DNA of 64,000 nucleotides from Chloroflexi bacterium CFX6 (GTDB lineage Bacteria; Chloroflexota; Anaerolineae; Anaerolineales; Villigracilaceae). The translations under genes and the position numbers were made by a program. A model generated the notes under the pieces. That model did not search any database. It saw only the letters and a list, made by a program, of their open reading frames with translations, and was not told where the DNA came from. Shown in pieces: positions 8,814 to 17,102 of the stretch. Within the stretch, counting starts at the first letter, position 1. Each line of letters begins with the position of its first letter. The stretch spans positions 62,001-126,000 of the forward strand of contig SZPG01000022.1 in NCBI GenBank assembly GCA_030263595.1. Direction: 5' to 3'.

Positions 8814-11432
8814 ATGATTCCCATCCATCTCCGCATTTCGGGCTTTCTATCCTATCGCGATCCCGTCGAACTCGATTTCAACACATTCGATCTCGCCTGC
8901 ATCTCGGGTCATAACGGCGCGGGGAAATCGTCCCTGCTGGATGCGATCACCTGGAGTCTGTTCGGGGAGGCGCGCGGCAGGAGCAGCGAGGTCGTCAATC
9001 TGCATCAGGATGTCAAAGCCGCGGAGGTCGCGCTGACCTTTGAACATGAAGGAAACACCTATCGCGTGCAGCGGACGTTGCCGCGCAACAGGAGCGCAAT
9101 TTTGGAATTTCAAATCCTGGATAACAGCCGCCCTCTCCCCGCTTCGACTGCGCCGCCGCTCCGCTCAGCGCGAGTGGGAGAGGGGACATGGAAGCCGCTT
9201 ACAGAGAAAACAACCCGCGATACTCAGGCGCGCATCGAGCAAACATTGAGACTCGATTACGAAACCTTCGTCAACGCGTCGTTCTTTTTGCAGGGCAAGG
9301 CGGATCTATTCACACAACAGAACGCCAGCAAACGCAAGGACGTGTTGAGCAACATTCTCGGTCTCGAAGTCTGGGAGGATTACAAAAACCGCACAGCCGA
9401 AAAACGCAAAGTCATCGAGCGCGAGGTGGATGAAATTGATGGGCGCGTCGCCGAGATCGAGGCGGAACTCGCGGAGGAGGAGGCGAGAAAGGATCGGCTG
9501 GAGGAATTGCAAAGGTCGCTGGAGCAGTTGTCGGCGGCGCGTGAGGCGCAGGAATCCGTTTTGGCGAACATCCGCAGGAACGCGGCATTGCTGGACGAGC
9601 AGCGCAAATTGACGACCACGTTATCCAAATCGCTCGAGAACGCGCGCACGGCTCTCGCGTCGCTCGAGGCTCGACTCGCTTCCAAACGAGCCGACCGCGC
9701 CGCTTACGCCGATCTCGTGAACCGCGCAAAGGAGATCGAAGCCAGACATGAGGAGTGGCAAAACGTCCGCAGGGAGTTGGGGAATTGGGAGAAGACCGCC
9801 TCGCAGTTCCGCGAGCACGAAAAGGAACGCGCGCCGTTGCTCGAAAAGATCGCGGCGGAGAAGGCGCGGCTGGAGGAGGAGAGGCGGGCGTTGGAAGTCG
9901 AAGAAGGAGAATTGGAGAATCAGAGACTGGAGATTGGAGATTTGACGGTTGAAATCGAGAAGAAACGCGCGTTACTCGAAGAAGCCGAAATGAGAGTCAA
10001 AGAACGTGTTGAACTGGAAAACAAAAGAAATGAGGCGCGGGAACGACAAGCCGAATTGAAGGCGGAGAATGAAAGCCTCAAAGCCCAAATGGACGAGTTG
10101 AAGACGCGCATTGACAGGTTGAAATCTGCGGAAGGTTCGGAATGTCCGTTGTGCGGGCAGCCGTTGAGCGAGGAACATCGCAAGTCCACGCTCAGGCAAT
10201 TGGAAACGGAAGGAAAACAGAAAGGCGACTTATACCGCGCCAACCAAAAAGAGGCGACCGAACTCGCAAAACAAATTTCGGAATACGAAACGCGCATTAC
10301 GCAGTTTGGCGCCGCCGATAACGAACGCGTGAAGTATGCCGGCGAAGTTTCGGGACTCACCGAACGCATGGAGAAATTGCAGGCGGAGGCGCAGAAATGG
10401 GAAGCCTCCGGTAAAAAACGCCTGAAGCAAGTGGAGAAGACGCTGGCAAGCGGAAAATTTGCGGTGGAGGAAATAAAGCAACTCGCCAGACTGGACAAGG
10501 AACTCGCCAAACTCGGCTACGACGCATCCGCGCACGACGCAGCGCGCGCAAGGGAAAGCGAACTGCGAAGCGTGGAAGAGGAACATGCCAATCTGAAATC
10601 CGCAAAAGAAGTGATAAAGCAGATTGACGATGAAATCGCGAATTTGGAAGAAGAAAGACGAAAGAGGAAAAAGGAAGTCGAGGAACAGCAAAAGGAATAC
10701 GATTCGGCGGCTTTAGCCTTGAATGAGGCAGAGGCAAATGCTCCCAACCTCGATGAAGCGGAACGCGAACTCTTCCGCCTGCGTGAGAGCGAGAACAAGG
10801 CGCGCGCGGAATTGGGCGGCGCGCAGCAGCGCGTGGATATTCTCAAAACCCAACGCGCCCGCAAAGCGGACTTCGGGAGGGAACGCGAAGAACTGCAAAA
10901 ACAGATCGCCCGCCACAAAACGCTCGAACGCGCCTTCGGCAGAGACGGCGTCCCCGCGTTGTTGATCGAGCAGGCGCTTCCGCAGATCGAAACGAAGGCG
11001 AACGAAATTCTCGACAGGCTATCCGACGGGCAGATGTCCATTCGCTTCATCACGCAGACCGAATACAAGGACAAAAAGCGCGACGACCTCAAGGAAACGC
11101 TCGACATTCAGATCAGCGATTCGGCGGGTATCCGCAATTACGAAATGTATTCGGGCGGCGAGGCATTCCGCGTCAACTTTGCCATTCGCCTCGCGCTCTC
11201 GGAGATCCTTGCCCAGCGCAAAGGCGCGCGCCTGCAAACGCTCGTCATTGACGAGGGCTTCGGCTCGCAGGACACGCAGGGACGCCAGCGTCTCATCGAA
11301 GCCATCAACCTCGTGAAGGATGATTTTGCGAAGATCCTGGTCATCACGCATCTCGACGAACTCAAGGACGCCTTCCCGACGCGCATCGAAGTCGAAAAAG
11401 GGGAACGCGGCTCGACGGTGAAAATCGTCTAA
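8814..11432 (+). CDS. sbcC: SbcC/Rad50-type SMC ATPase
   Basis: DNA end-processing ATPase that works with the SbcD/Mre11 nuclease; 872 residues. Walker A is GHNGAGKSS (G32-S40). Long coiled coils flank the zinc-hook motif CPLC (C444-C447), followed by the ABC signature YSGGEAFR (near 779-786) and Walker B LVIDEG (810-815). ATG 8814 (MIPIHLRISGFLSY) is chosen because a TATAAT lies at 8790-8795, leaving a very short or no leader; upstream in-frame codons would lie in the promoter. No sbcD is present in this window, although the pair is usually adjacent. A Ser/Ala/Pro-rich loop near residues 105-125 is not typical of the family. Part of the coiled coil (near 9905-9955) is built from GGAGATTGGA-like DNA repeats. 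Confidence 0.93.
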   Translation: MIPIHLRISGFLSYRDPVELDFNTFDLACISGHNGAGKSSLLDAITWSLFGEARGRSSEVVNLHQDVKAAEVALTFEHEGNTYRVQRTLPRNRSAILEFQILDNSRPLPASTAPPLRSARVGEGTWKPLTEKTTRDTQARIEQTLRLDYETFVNASFFLQGKADLFTQQNASKRKDVLSNILGLEVWEDYKNRTAEKRKVIEREVDEIDGRVAEIEAELAEEEARKDRLEELQRSLEQLSAAREAQESVLANIRRNAALLDEQRKLTTTLSKSLENARTALASLEARLASKRADRAAYADLVNRAKEIEARHEEWQNVRRELGNWEKTASQFREHEKERAPLLEKIAAEKARLEEERRALEVEEGELENQRLEIGDLTVEIEKKRALLEEAEMRVKERVELENKRNEARERQAELKAENESLKAQMDELKTRIDRLKSAEGSECPLCGQPLSEEHRKSTLRQLETEGKQKGDLYRANQKEATELAKQISEYETRITQFGAADNERVKYAGEVSGLTERMEKLQAEAQKWEASGKKRLKQVEKTLASGKFAVEEIKQLARLDKELAKLGYDASAHDAARARESELRSVEEEHANLKSAKEVIKQIDDEIANLEEERRKRKKEVEEQQKEYDSAALALNEAEANAPNLDEAERELFRLRESENKARAELGGAQQRVDILKTQRARKADFGREREELQKQIARHKTLERAFGRDGVPALLIEQALPQIETKANEILDRLSDGQMSIRFITQTEYKDKKRDDLKETLDIQISDSAGIRNYEMYSGGEAFRVNFAIRLALSEILAQRKGARLQTLVIDEGFGSQDTQGRQRLIEAINLVKDDFAKILVITHLDELKDAFPTRIEVEKGERGSTVKIV

Positions 11433-11433
11433 C

Positions 11434-11509
11434 GTCAAAAGTCAAACGCCGAAAGTCGAACATGCGACCTGGGACCTTTGACCTTCGACTTTCGACCTTC
11501 GACTCTCCC
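11434..11509. repeat. Short degenerate repeats with dyad between sbcC and the next gene
   Basis: AAGTCAAA/AAGTCGAA units on the left and their complements (TTCGACTTTC, CCTTCGACT) on the right can fold back on each other. The element resembles the other low-complexity intergenic repeats of the window and may serve as an mRNA end. No gene is visible in it. Confidence 0.6.
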
Positions 11510-12688
11510 ATGCCTTATCTCATCCTCTCCACCCTCCTGTTCATCGGCGGCATCATCATCATTTACTGGCTTCACAACCAGTATCACCTCGATATCGTCG
11601 TCGAGCCAACGCTTCCCCCATCACACGCGCCGCTCATATCGGTTTGCATCCCCGCCCGAAACGAAGAGCGCAACATCCGCACGTGTGTCGAGTCCATGCT
11701 CGCACAGGATTATCCGAATCTCGAAGTCATTGTGTTGGATGACCGCTCTGCTGATTCGACGCCTGAGATTCTGGTCTCGATACGCCGCTTCGCAGTTACC
11801 CGACCAGCCAATAACCTCAAAATCATCAGCGGCTCGGACCTACCCGAAGGCTGGGCGGGCAAACCCCATGCCTTGCACCAAGCCTCGGCTTTTGCGCGCG
11901 GCGAGTGGCTTTGCTTCGTGGACGCGGATACGATCCTCACGCCTGAATGTCTCTCCTCGTGTTATGCAAAAGCGATTGAAACCAACGCGGACATGTTCAC
12001 CATCATGACCTTCCAGGTCACAGGCTCGTTCTGGGAACGGGTCGTCATGCCGCTGGTGATGACCGCCCTCTCGGTGGGATTTTCGCCGCGCAAAGTCAAC
12101 GACCCGGACGCAAAGGACGCCATCGCCAACGGACAATTCATCCTCATCAGGCGTTCGGTCTACGACGCCATCGGCGGACATGCCGGCGTCAAAGACCGGA
12201 TCGTGGAGGACAAAGCTCTTTCAGAACACGTCAAGTGGAACGGGTACAGGCTCATCGTCGCGGACGGGATGAAGGTTGCGCGGACGCGCATGTACACCTC
12301 CCTGCCCGAGATGTGGGAAGGCTGGACGAAGAACATCTATCTCGGTCTGCGCGACCAGCCCACACTGCTCTGGCTGGGCGCATTCGGCGCGTTCCTTGCC
12401 CTCGTCGCCGCGCTGTTCCTCCCGCTTTGGCCCCTGCTCGGAATCCTCTGGCGCCTCAACGGCGGAGGATGGATGGCATTGACCGTCGTGGCAAAGTCAT
12501 TGCTGTTGTGGGCGTTCCTCCTTTACGTGCGCGCGAGGGTCGCGTCGAACATGGAAATCGCGCCCTGGTACGCGTTGACCACTCCGCTCGGCGCGGCGGT
12601 CTTCGCGGCGATGATGTTCGCCTCCGCGTGGAAGGTGATCTCGGGGAAGGGCGTTGCGTGGAAGGGGCGGGTGTATAAGCCGGGTTGA
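11510..12688 (+). CDS. Membrane-bound family 2 glycosyltransferase (HpnB/CrtQ-like)
   Basis: A 392-residue GT-A fold enzyme. An N-terminal anchor (ILSTLLFIGGIIIIYWLH) is followed by the catalytic domain starting ISVCIPARNEERNI, with VLDDRSADST, the metal-binding FVDADT and the acceptor-site acidic pair in VEDKALSEHVKWNG. Three hydrophobic helices end the protein. This layout fits the glycosyltransferases of hopanoid or carotenoid gene clusters, but no such cluster is near, so the acceptor lipid is unknown. ATG 11510 is chosen because earlier in-frame residues come from the repeat upstream. Confidence 0.82.
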   Translation: MPYLILSTLLFIGGIIIIYWLHNQYHLDIVVEPTLPPSHAPLISVCIPARNEERNIRTCVESMLAQDYPNLEVIVLDDRSADSTPEILVSIRRFAVTRPANNLKIISGSDLPEGWAGKPHALHQASAFARGEWLCFVDADTILTPECLSSCYAKAIETNADMFTIMTFQVTGSFWERVVMPLVMTALSVGFSPRKVNDPDAKDAIANGQFILIRRSVYDAIGGHAGVKDRIVEDKALSEHVKWNGYRLIVADGMKVARTRMYTSLPEMWEGWTKNIYLGLRDQPTLLWLGAFGAFLALVAALFLPLWPLLGILWRLNGGGWMALTVVAKSLLLWAFLLYVRARVASNMEIAPWYALTTPLGAAVFAAMMFASAWKVISGKGVAWKGRVYKPG

Positions 12689-12776
12689 GGCGCGTCGCGC
12701 TTTCAGACGAGGAAAAAGCCCATTCAGTGGAAGCAGGTCCGGGGGAGTCCGATGCGGTCGAAGATCATAAGCCGGG

Positions 12777-12819
12777 TTGTGACATAAGTCACGAAATGTC
12801 GGATAATCTTTGATAAAAT
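12777..12819 (+). promoter_or_regulatory. Crp/Fnr-type operator and promoter of nrfHA
   Basis: TTGTGACATAAGTCACGAA (12777-12795) contains a perfect palindrome GTGAC-N4-GTCAC, close to the Crp/Fnr-family consensus. A TAAAAT at 12814-12819 could be the -10 box, putting the transcription start near 12826-12827 and the palindrome centre at about -41, the position of a class II activator site. A Crp/Fnr gene lies 3.6 kb away (16408-17094). Confidence 0.72.
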
Positions 12820-12850
12820 AAGAGCCGGATTAACTCTCGAAGGTGAGCGA

Positions 12851-13339
12851 ATGTCAAAGTATCCACTCGTCATTGCCCTGGCCGCCGCCGCCGTTGCGCT
12901 GGGAACGTTCGTGTTCGTGACCGACGCGCCCGCCTACGCCGGCACCGCATCCGAGACCTGCGCGAACTGCCACGTGATGGATTCGATGTACGAGAATTAC
13001 TATCACAGCGCGCACCAACCCTGGGCGGAATGTTCGGATTGCCATCTGCCGCACGATAACATCGTCAACTATTATTACGAGAAGACGCGCCAGGGCATGC
13101 ACGACGTGTACGTCTTCAGCACGGGGAAGACTCCCGACGTGATCCGCGCCAACGAACATTCGAAGAGGATCGTGCAGAACAACTGCATCCATTGTCACGA
13201 GGACGCGGTCGAGTCCATCACGATGGGAGCGCAGCCCTTCGAACGGTATTGCTGGGATTGTCACCGCGACACCGCGCACGGCGCGCGGGGCATTTCGATC
13301 GTTCCCTATCAGGATTCGAATTTCTATCCCGTAAGATGA
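12851..13339 (+). CDS. nrfH: NrfH, tetraheme quinol dehydrogenase subunit of nitrite reductase
   Basis: Membrane-anchored c-type cytochrome of the NapC/NrfH family that takes electrons from the quinol pool and passes them to NrfA. Residues 5-30 form the N-terminal membrane helix. Four heme-binding motifs are present: CANCH, CSDCH, CIHCH and CWDCH. The Met two residues after the first motif (CHVM) is placed like the unusual axial ligand of heme 1 in this family. 162 residues is typical. AAGGTGAG precedes the ATG. It is the first gene of the nrfHA operon. Confidence 0.95.
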   Translation: MSKYPLVIALAAAAVALGTFVFVTDAPAYAGTASETCANCHVMDSMYENYYHSAHQPWAECSDCHLPHDNIVNYYYEKTRQGMHDVYVFSTGKTPDVIRANEHSKRIVQNNCIHCHEDAVESITMGAQPFERYCWDCHRDTAHGARGISIVPYQDSNFYPVR

Positions 13340-13374
13340 GACCTCAAAGGTTTCCTTAAGAACCCTTGGGGTCT
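13339..13374 (+). other. Possible hairpin between nrfH and nrfA
   Basis: AGACCTCAAAGG (13339-13350) can pair, with one G-U and one mismatch, with CCCTTGGGGTCT (13363-13374). It starts in the nrfH stop codon. There is no T-tract, so it is more likely a processing or stability element giving different NrfH and NrfA amounts than a terminator. Confidence 0.45.
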
Positions 13375-13396
13375 TGATACAAAAGGAGAAGCGTCC

Positions 13397-14731
13397 ATGA
13401 AAAAATATACCACCTGGATTTTGGTCGGCATCATCGTCCTGCTTTCCGCCGTGTTGACGGGCGTATTGATCTTCATGAGGAACCAGCCCGTGGAGGAACG
13501 CGCCTTTCAGCCCCTGGTCGAGATCGCGCCGATGGAACCCGATTCGTCCAAATGGGGAGTCAATTTCCCGAACCAATACACGACCCTCCTGAAGACCGAG
13601 ACGAACAACATTGACACCACCTACGGCGGTTCGTCGCAATTCTCGTGGCTGGAGCGCGACCCGCGCCAGGTGATCCTGTTTGCGGGATATGGTTTCAGCA
13701 AGGAATACAACGATGACCGGGGCCACATGAATTCACTGGAGGACGTGCGCGCCATCAAGCGCGTGGACGAGACGACCCCCGGCACCTGCTATTCGTGCAA
13801 ATCGAGCAGCAACCCCACTCTGTGGGCGGAGATGGGCATGGCGGAATTCGACAAGACCCCCTTTGCAGATCTTGGAAAGCGGATTGATCAGCCCATCGGA
13901 TGCGCCAACTGCCACGAAGCCGGGACGATGCGTTTGATCGTCACCAACCCCGCGCTGGAGGAGGCGCTCGAAAAACAGGGCAAGGACTGGAGTACCTTCA
14001 CGCGCCAGGAAATGCGGACGGTGGTCTGCGCCAACTGCCACGTGGAATATTATTTCGCGGGCGAGGGAAAATACCTCACTTTCCCCTGGGCGAACGGCAC
14101 CGAGATCAGCCAGATCATCGAATATTACGAAGGATTGGGATTCAAGGATTGGAGTTATCCCGAGGCGGGAACCCCGATGCTCAAGGCGCAGCATCCTGAA
14201 TACGAATTCTTCACGGCCGGCTCGACACACTACAACGCCGGCGTCGCCTGCGCGGACTGCCACATGCCGTACGTGCGCGAGGGCGCGGCGAAGTATTCCA
14301 CGCACGACGTCCACAGTCCGCTGCTCGCCCCGCAGCAGGCTTGCGGACAGTGCCACACCGATACGGATTACGTCGTCCGCCGCGTGAACGCCATCCAGGA
14401 TCAGGTTGCCAACACCAAGATCGCCACCGAAAACGCGATCATTGACGCCATCAATGCCATCAAACTGGCAGCGGCGAATCCGAACGCAGACCAGGCATTG
14501 CTCGATCAGGCGCGCAACCTGCATCGTCAGGCGCAGTTCATGTGGGATTTCGTCTCCGCCGAAAACAGCACGGGTTTTCACAACCCCGAATATGCGCTCA
14601 AGATTTTGGCCGATTCGACCAACCTCGCCAGGCAGGCGCAAATGCTGGCGGCGCAATCCGTGAACGACATGGCATTGCTGGAAACGGGCATCTACGACAA
14701 GATGGATCCCAAACCCACACCGGCCCCGTAG
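13397..14731 (+). CDS. nrfA: NrfA, pentaheme ammonia-forming nitrite reductase
   Basis: Six-electron reduction of nitrite to ammonium outside the cytoplasm. The N-terminus (WILVGIIVLLSAVLTGVLIF) is a signal or anchor helix. The active-site heme motif is CYSCK (C131-C134) with K135 as the lysine ligand; four further motifs follow: CANCH (twice), CADCH and CGQCH. The length of 444 fits the family. AAAAGGAG precedes the start. It pairs with NrfH upstream and is followed by a strong terminator. The pair enables dissimilatory nitrite reduction to ammonium, or nitrite detoxification, under anoxia. Confidence 0.97.
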   Translation: MKKYTTWILVGIIVLLSAVLTGVLIFMRNQPVEERAFQPLVEIAPMEPDSSKWGVNFPNQYTTLLKTETNNIDTTYGGSSQFSWLERDPRQVILFAGYGFSKEYNDDRGHMNSLEDVRAIKRVDETTPGTCYSCKSSSNPTLWAEMGMAEFDKTPFADLGKRIDQPIGCANCHEAGTMRLIVTNPALEEALEKQGKDWSTFTRQEMRTVVCANCHVEYYFAGEGKYLTFPWANGTEISQIIEYYEGLGFKDWSYPEAGTPMLKAQHPEYEFFTAGSTHYNAGVACADCHMPYVREGAAKYSTHDVHSPLLAPQQACGQCHTDTDYVVRRVNAIQDQVANTKIATENAIIDAINAIKLAAANPNADQALLDQARNLHRQAQFMWDFVSAENSTGFHNPEYALKILADSTNLARQAQMLAAQSVNDMALLETGIYDKMDPKPTPAP

Positions 14732-14752
14732 CAGACAGAGGATGATAAATCG

Positions 14753-14786
14753 AAAGGACACTGTTCACACGGGCAGTGTCCTTTTT
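14753..14786 (+). terminator. Terminator of the nrfHA operon
   Basis: AAAGGACACTG (14753-14763) pairs with CAGTGTCCTTT (14774-14784), followed by a run of T. A classic rho-independent terminator 22 bp after nrfA. Confidence 0.93.
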
Positions 14787-14854
14787 CGAGACTGACCTCA
14801 CCGAGGCTCGAATATGGTTCGACGACGATCCTCGAAACGTTGGGAGCGATGGTC

Positions 14855-14875
14855 GTAACGCGACTTTCACGTCGC
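14855..14875. repeat. Dispersed palindromic element, diverged half copy
   Basis: Matches one arm of the palindrome of copies 1 and 2 with two changes (CGACTTTCACGTCGC in place of CGACATTCATGTCGC), in the gap between nrfA and the next gene. The two changes are not complementary to each other, so the small dyad is weakened. The remainder of 14787-15007 shows no gene. Confidence 0.6.
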
Positions 14876-15007
14876 AACCCAAAGGCGGCATGGCGAAGCA
14901 TGTCGCGCCAGGAAACCTTCGCGATCGGGATGGTTTTCGCGGTGTAACGATAATTACCTGCCCGAGTCCATCGGGCGGACAAACCAAATTCAAATGCGAG
15001 GAGCGAG

Positions 15008-15466
15008 ATGAAACAAACGGTTTTACTTCTGCTTTCGGCGATGCTTCTGCTGGGAGCGTGCGCCGCGAGGGAGGGGATCGAAGTCCGCGAGGCGTGGGCG
15101 CGTCCATCCACACAGGGGGCGAACAGCGCGGTCTATTTCGTGATCCAAAATCACAACGCGGAAAACGACGAATTGGTCGGGGCGGCTTCGGATGCGGCGG
15201 AGGCGGTCGAGATCCACGAGAGCAAAATGGAAGGGGACGTAATGACCATGCACCGCGTCGAATCGGTCGCGCTGGCGCCCTCCGAAAAGGTGGAGTTCGA
15301 GCCGGGCGGGCTTCACGTCATGCTCATCGGACTCGAACGGGACCTCAAGGCGGGCGACGAGATCGAAGTCACCCTGCAATTCAGGGACAGCCCGGACATC
15401 GCCGTCAAGGCAACGGTCAGGGACGCGGACGGGATGGAAACACAAAGCATGGAACACAGCCCGTAA
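15008..15466 (+). CDS. PCu(A)C-type copper chaperone lipoprotein
   Basis: Predicted surface lipoprotein of 152 residues: signal peptide with lipobox LLLGAC, then a cupredoxin-like DUF461/PCu(A)C domain. The copper-binding pattern is recognisable: His and Met in EIHESKMEGD, the Met of VMTMHRV and a HVM in GGLHVMLIG. The family delivers Cu(I) to respiratory oxidases (Cu-A sites) and other cuproproteins. No oxidase genes are close, so the client is unknown. GAGGAG precedes the start. It has its own terminator downstream. Confidence 0.88.
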   Translation: MKQTVLLLLSAMLLLGACAAREGIEVREAWARPSTQGANSAVYFVIQNHNAENDELVGAASDAAEAVEIHESKMEGDVMTMHRVESVALAPSEKVEFEPGGLHVMLIGLERDLKAGDEIEVTLQFRDSPDIAVKATVRDADGMETQSMEHSP

Positions 15467-15477
15467 TCCCCAACATG

Positions 15478-15509
15478 CGCTCCCCGCCAAAACGGGGAGC
15501 GTGCGTTTT
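15478..15509 (+). terminator. Rho-independent terminator after the copper chaperone gene
   Basis: CGCTCCCCG (15478-15486) pairs with CGGGGAGCG (15493-15501), followed by TGCGTTTT. Confidence 0.9.
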
Positions 15510-15557
15510 GAGGAACCTTTCGCGGCGTTTCGTCGTCAAGCGACCAAAGGAGACAGA

Positions 15558-16004
15558 ATGAAAAAGATCGCTTTATTGTCGCTCATCGTGATATTGACCG
15601 CGTGCTCAGCGGGCGGGAACGAATTATCGCGCAACCGGTCCAAATGGCGAGACGCGAACGTCAGTCATTATCGCTTCGACCTGACCGTGGTGTGTTTCTG
15701 CCCGTTCGTGGAAAAGATGCCCCTGACCGTGGAAGTGCAAAATGGAGAGATCGTTTCGATGACGGATGCCGGGGGCGAAGCCGTTTCGACGGCAGACCCG
15801 ATGGCTGAATTCGTCCTGAAGTATGCGACGATTGATCGCCTCTTTTCCGAACTCGACTCTGATTCCGTCCGAGAAGCCGACAAACTCACCGTGACCTACG
15901 ACTCCACCTACGGCTTCCCTTCGCAGATTGACATTGACTTCATCGAACTCGCCATTGACGATGAGTTATCCATCTCGGTCTCGGCATTCGAACCGCTTCC
16001 CTGA
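15558..16004 (+). CDS. Small lipoprotein resembling DUF6174
   Basis: A 148-residue predicted lipoprotein: MKKIALLSLIVILTAC gives a signal peptide with the lipid-anchored Cys at 16. The rest (WRDANVSHYRFDLTVVCFCP, VEVQNGEIVSM, YDSTYGFPSQIDIDF) matches the layout of DUF6174 proteins, which have no known role. The CFCP motif has two cysteines that could bind metal or form a disulfide; that is only a possibility. ATG 15558 has AAAGGAG in front. Confidence 0.8.
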   Translation: MKKIALLSLIVILTACSAGGNELSRNRSKWRDANVSHYRFDLTVVCFCPFVEKMPLTVEVQNGEIVSMTDAGGEAVSTADPMAEFVLKYATIDRLFSELDSDSVREADKLTVTYDSTYGFPSQIDIDFIELAIDDELSISVSAFEPLP

Positions 16005-16069
16005 GTAGAGTCAACCGCCTATCAAGAAAAAAGTTCCCAAGTGAAATACTTGCCTTTTGTACAAGAATT

Positions 16070-16245
16070 TCCCACCACCGAGACACAGAGACACGGAGTT
16101 TTCAAAGTCTTTTCTCCGTGTCTTCGTGGTTTTCAAGCCCTTTTTGATTTCGGCAGGCTCAACCCAGGAGTTTCGACAGGCTCAACCCAGGGGTTTCGAC
16201 AGGCTCAACCCAGGAGTTTCGACAGGCTCAACCCAGGGGTTTCAG
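16070..16245. repeat. Two dispersed environmental repeats, one in tandem
   Basis: 16070-16135 carries the CCGAGACACAGAGACACGG / CTCCGTGTCTTCGTGG dyad, a type seen intergenically in many uncultivated bacteria. 16154-16245 holds four exact-period 23-bp units beginning CAGGCTCAACCCAGG, with only A/G variation at one position. The stretch 16005-16407 otherwise holds no gene. Confidence 0.85.
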
Positions 16246-16310
16246 CTCGTCCGAGTTTGGGATACATCGTTATTAACTGATGATACACAGAAAAGATTAT
16301 ATTGGTCGTC

Positions 16311-16380
16311 GTAATGCGACATTCATGTCGCTCCTGCCCAGGAAACGCCTGAAACGCGAGACGCTACGCAGTCTCGCGTT
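16311..16380. repeat. Dispersed palindromic element, copy 3, plus a related hairpin
   Basis: 16311-16331 is one arm of the CGACATTCATGTCGC element. Then AACGCGAGAC (16353-16362) and GTCTCGCGTT (16371-16380) form a 10-bp hairpin whose outer bases resemble the same family. It ends 28 bp before the stop of the leftward Crp/Fnr gene. Confidence 0.7.
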
Positions 16381-16407
16381 ACGGGTATCATTGCGTAACA
16401 TCAGTGA

Positions 16408-17094
16408 TTAATTGTACGGCTGTGTCCATTGGCGCAGCACGTCTCCATCCTTGATGTGGATGCGCCGGTCCTCGATGCGGATCGCCCCGCTCTTCTCCAA
16501 CTCCTTGAGGGAACGCGAGACCACTTCGCGCACGGTGCCGAGGCGCGCCGCGAGTTGTTCCTGCGTCCAGTGCGGACGCGTTTCGTCCACCGGCAGTTCG
16601 GTGATCAGACGCGCCAGGCGATGCGTGACCTGGTAAAACGCCATCTCGCTGACCTTATGCACGAGGTTGCGAAGGTTCTGGCCGAACTTGCTGAGGATCT
16701 TCAACGCAAACTCCGGGTTGGACTTGACCAGTTCTCGCAGGGTGAGCGCGTCCACCACCCAGACGCGCGAAGTCTCCAGCGCCTCCACATTGACCGGGTT
16801 GATCCCGCCGTCGAAGGCCGGCACCTCGTTGCACGTCGCGCCGTCCGTCAGCACCGAGATGATGTACTGCCGTCCCTGCGGCGAGATGCGATACAGTTTC
16901 ACGCTCCCGCTCTGGATGATGTGCAAGCCCGCGCAGGGGTCCCCCTCCCAAAACAGCATGTCGCCGCGTTCGTATTCGCGCAGCTGCGTCTGGGTCGCGA
17001 TCGCTTTCAAAACGTCTTCGGGGAGATCGTCGAAATACGGGTTGACCCGCAGTGTCCCGAGCTTCTCATTACGCGATACCTCGACAAGTTTCAT
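16408..17094 (-). CDS. Crp/Fnr-family transcription regulator
   Basis: A 228-residue regulator. The cyclic-nucleotide-binding-like beta-roll (GDMLFWEGDPCAGLHIIQSG) is followed by the dimer helix and a Crp-type winged helix. The recognition helix region GTVREVVSRSLKELEKSG carries the R-E...S-R residues used by this family to contact TGTGA/GTGAC half sites. It lacks the N-terminal four-Cys cluster of FNR, so it is not an obvious iron-sulfur oxygen sensor; a heme, NO or other ligand is possible. Start ATG 17094. It probably forms an operon with the phosphoribosyltransferase upstream (9-bp gap). Candidate targets are the palindromes before nrfHA and before the HEAT-repeat operon. Confidence 0.93.
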   Translation of the reverse strand: MKLVEVSRNEKLGTLRVNPYFDDLPEDVLKAIATQTQLREYERGDMLFWEGDPCAGLHIIQSGSVKLYRISPQGRQYIISVLTDGATCNEVPAFDGGINPVNVEALETSRVWVVDALTLRELVKSNPEFALKILSKFGQNLRNLVHKVSEMAFYQVTHRLARLITELPVDETRPHWTQEQLAARLGTVREVVSRSLKELEKSGAIRIEDRRIHIKDGDVLRQWTQPYN

Positions 17095-17102
17095 ATCGGA
17101 CT

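Noticed and set aside
16154-16245. CRISPR-like array
   Set aside because: The 23-bp units are contiguous with no spacers and no cas genes are present; it is a plain tandem repeat.
16041-16314. Small coding genes in the 16-kb gap
   Set aside because: The open frames consist of the tandem and dispersed repeats and have no ribosome-binding site or family resemblance.
16408-17094. FNR-type oxygen sensor
   Set aside because: The N-terminal cysteine cluster needed for a 4Fe-4S centre is missing; only two scattered Cys are seen.
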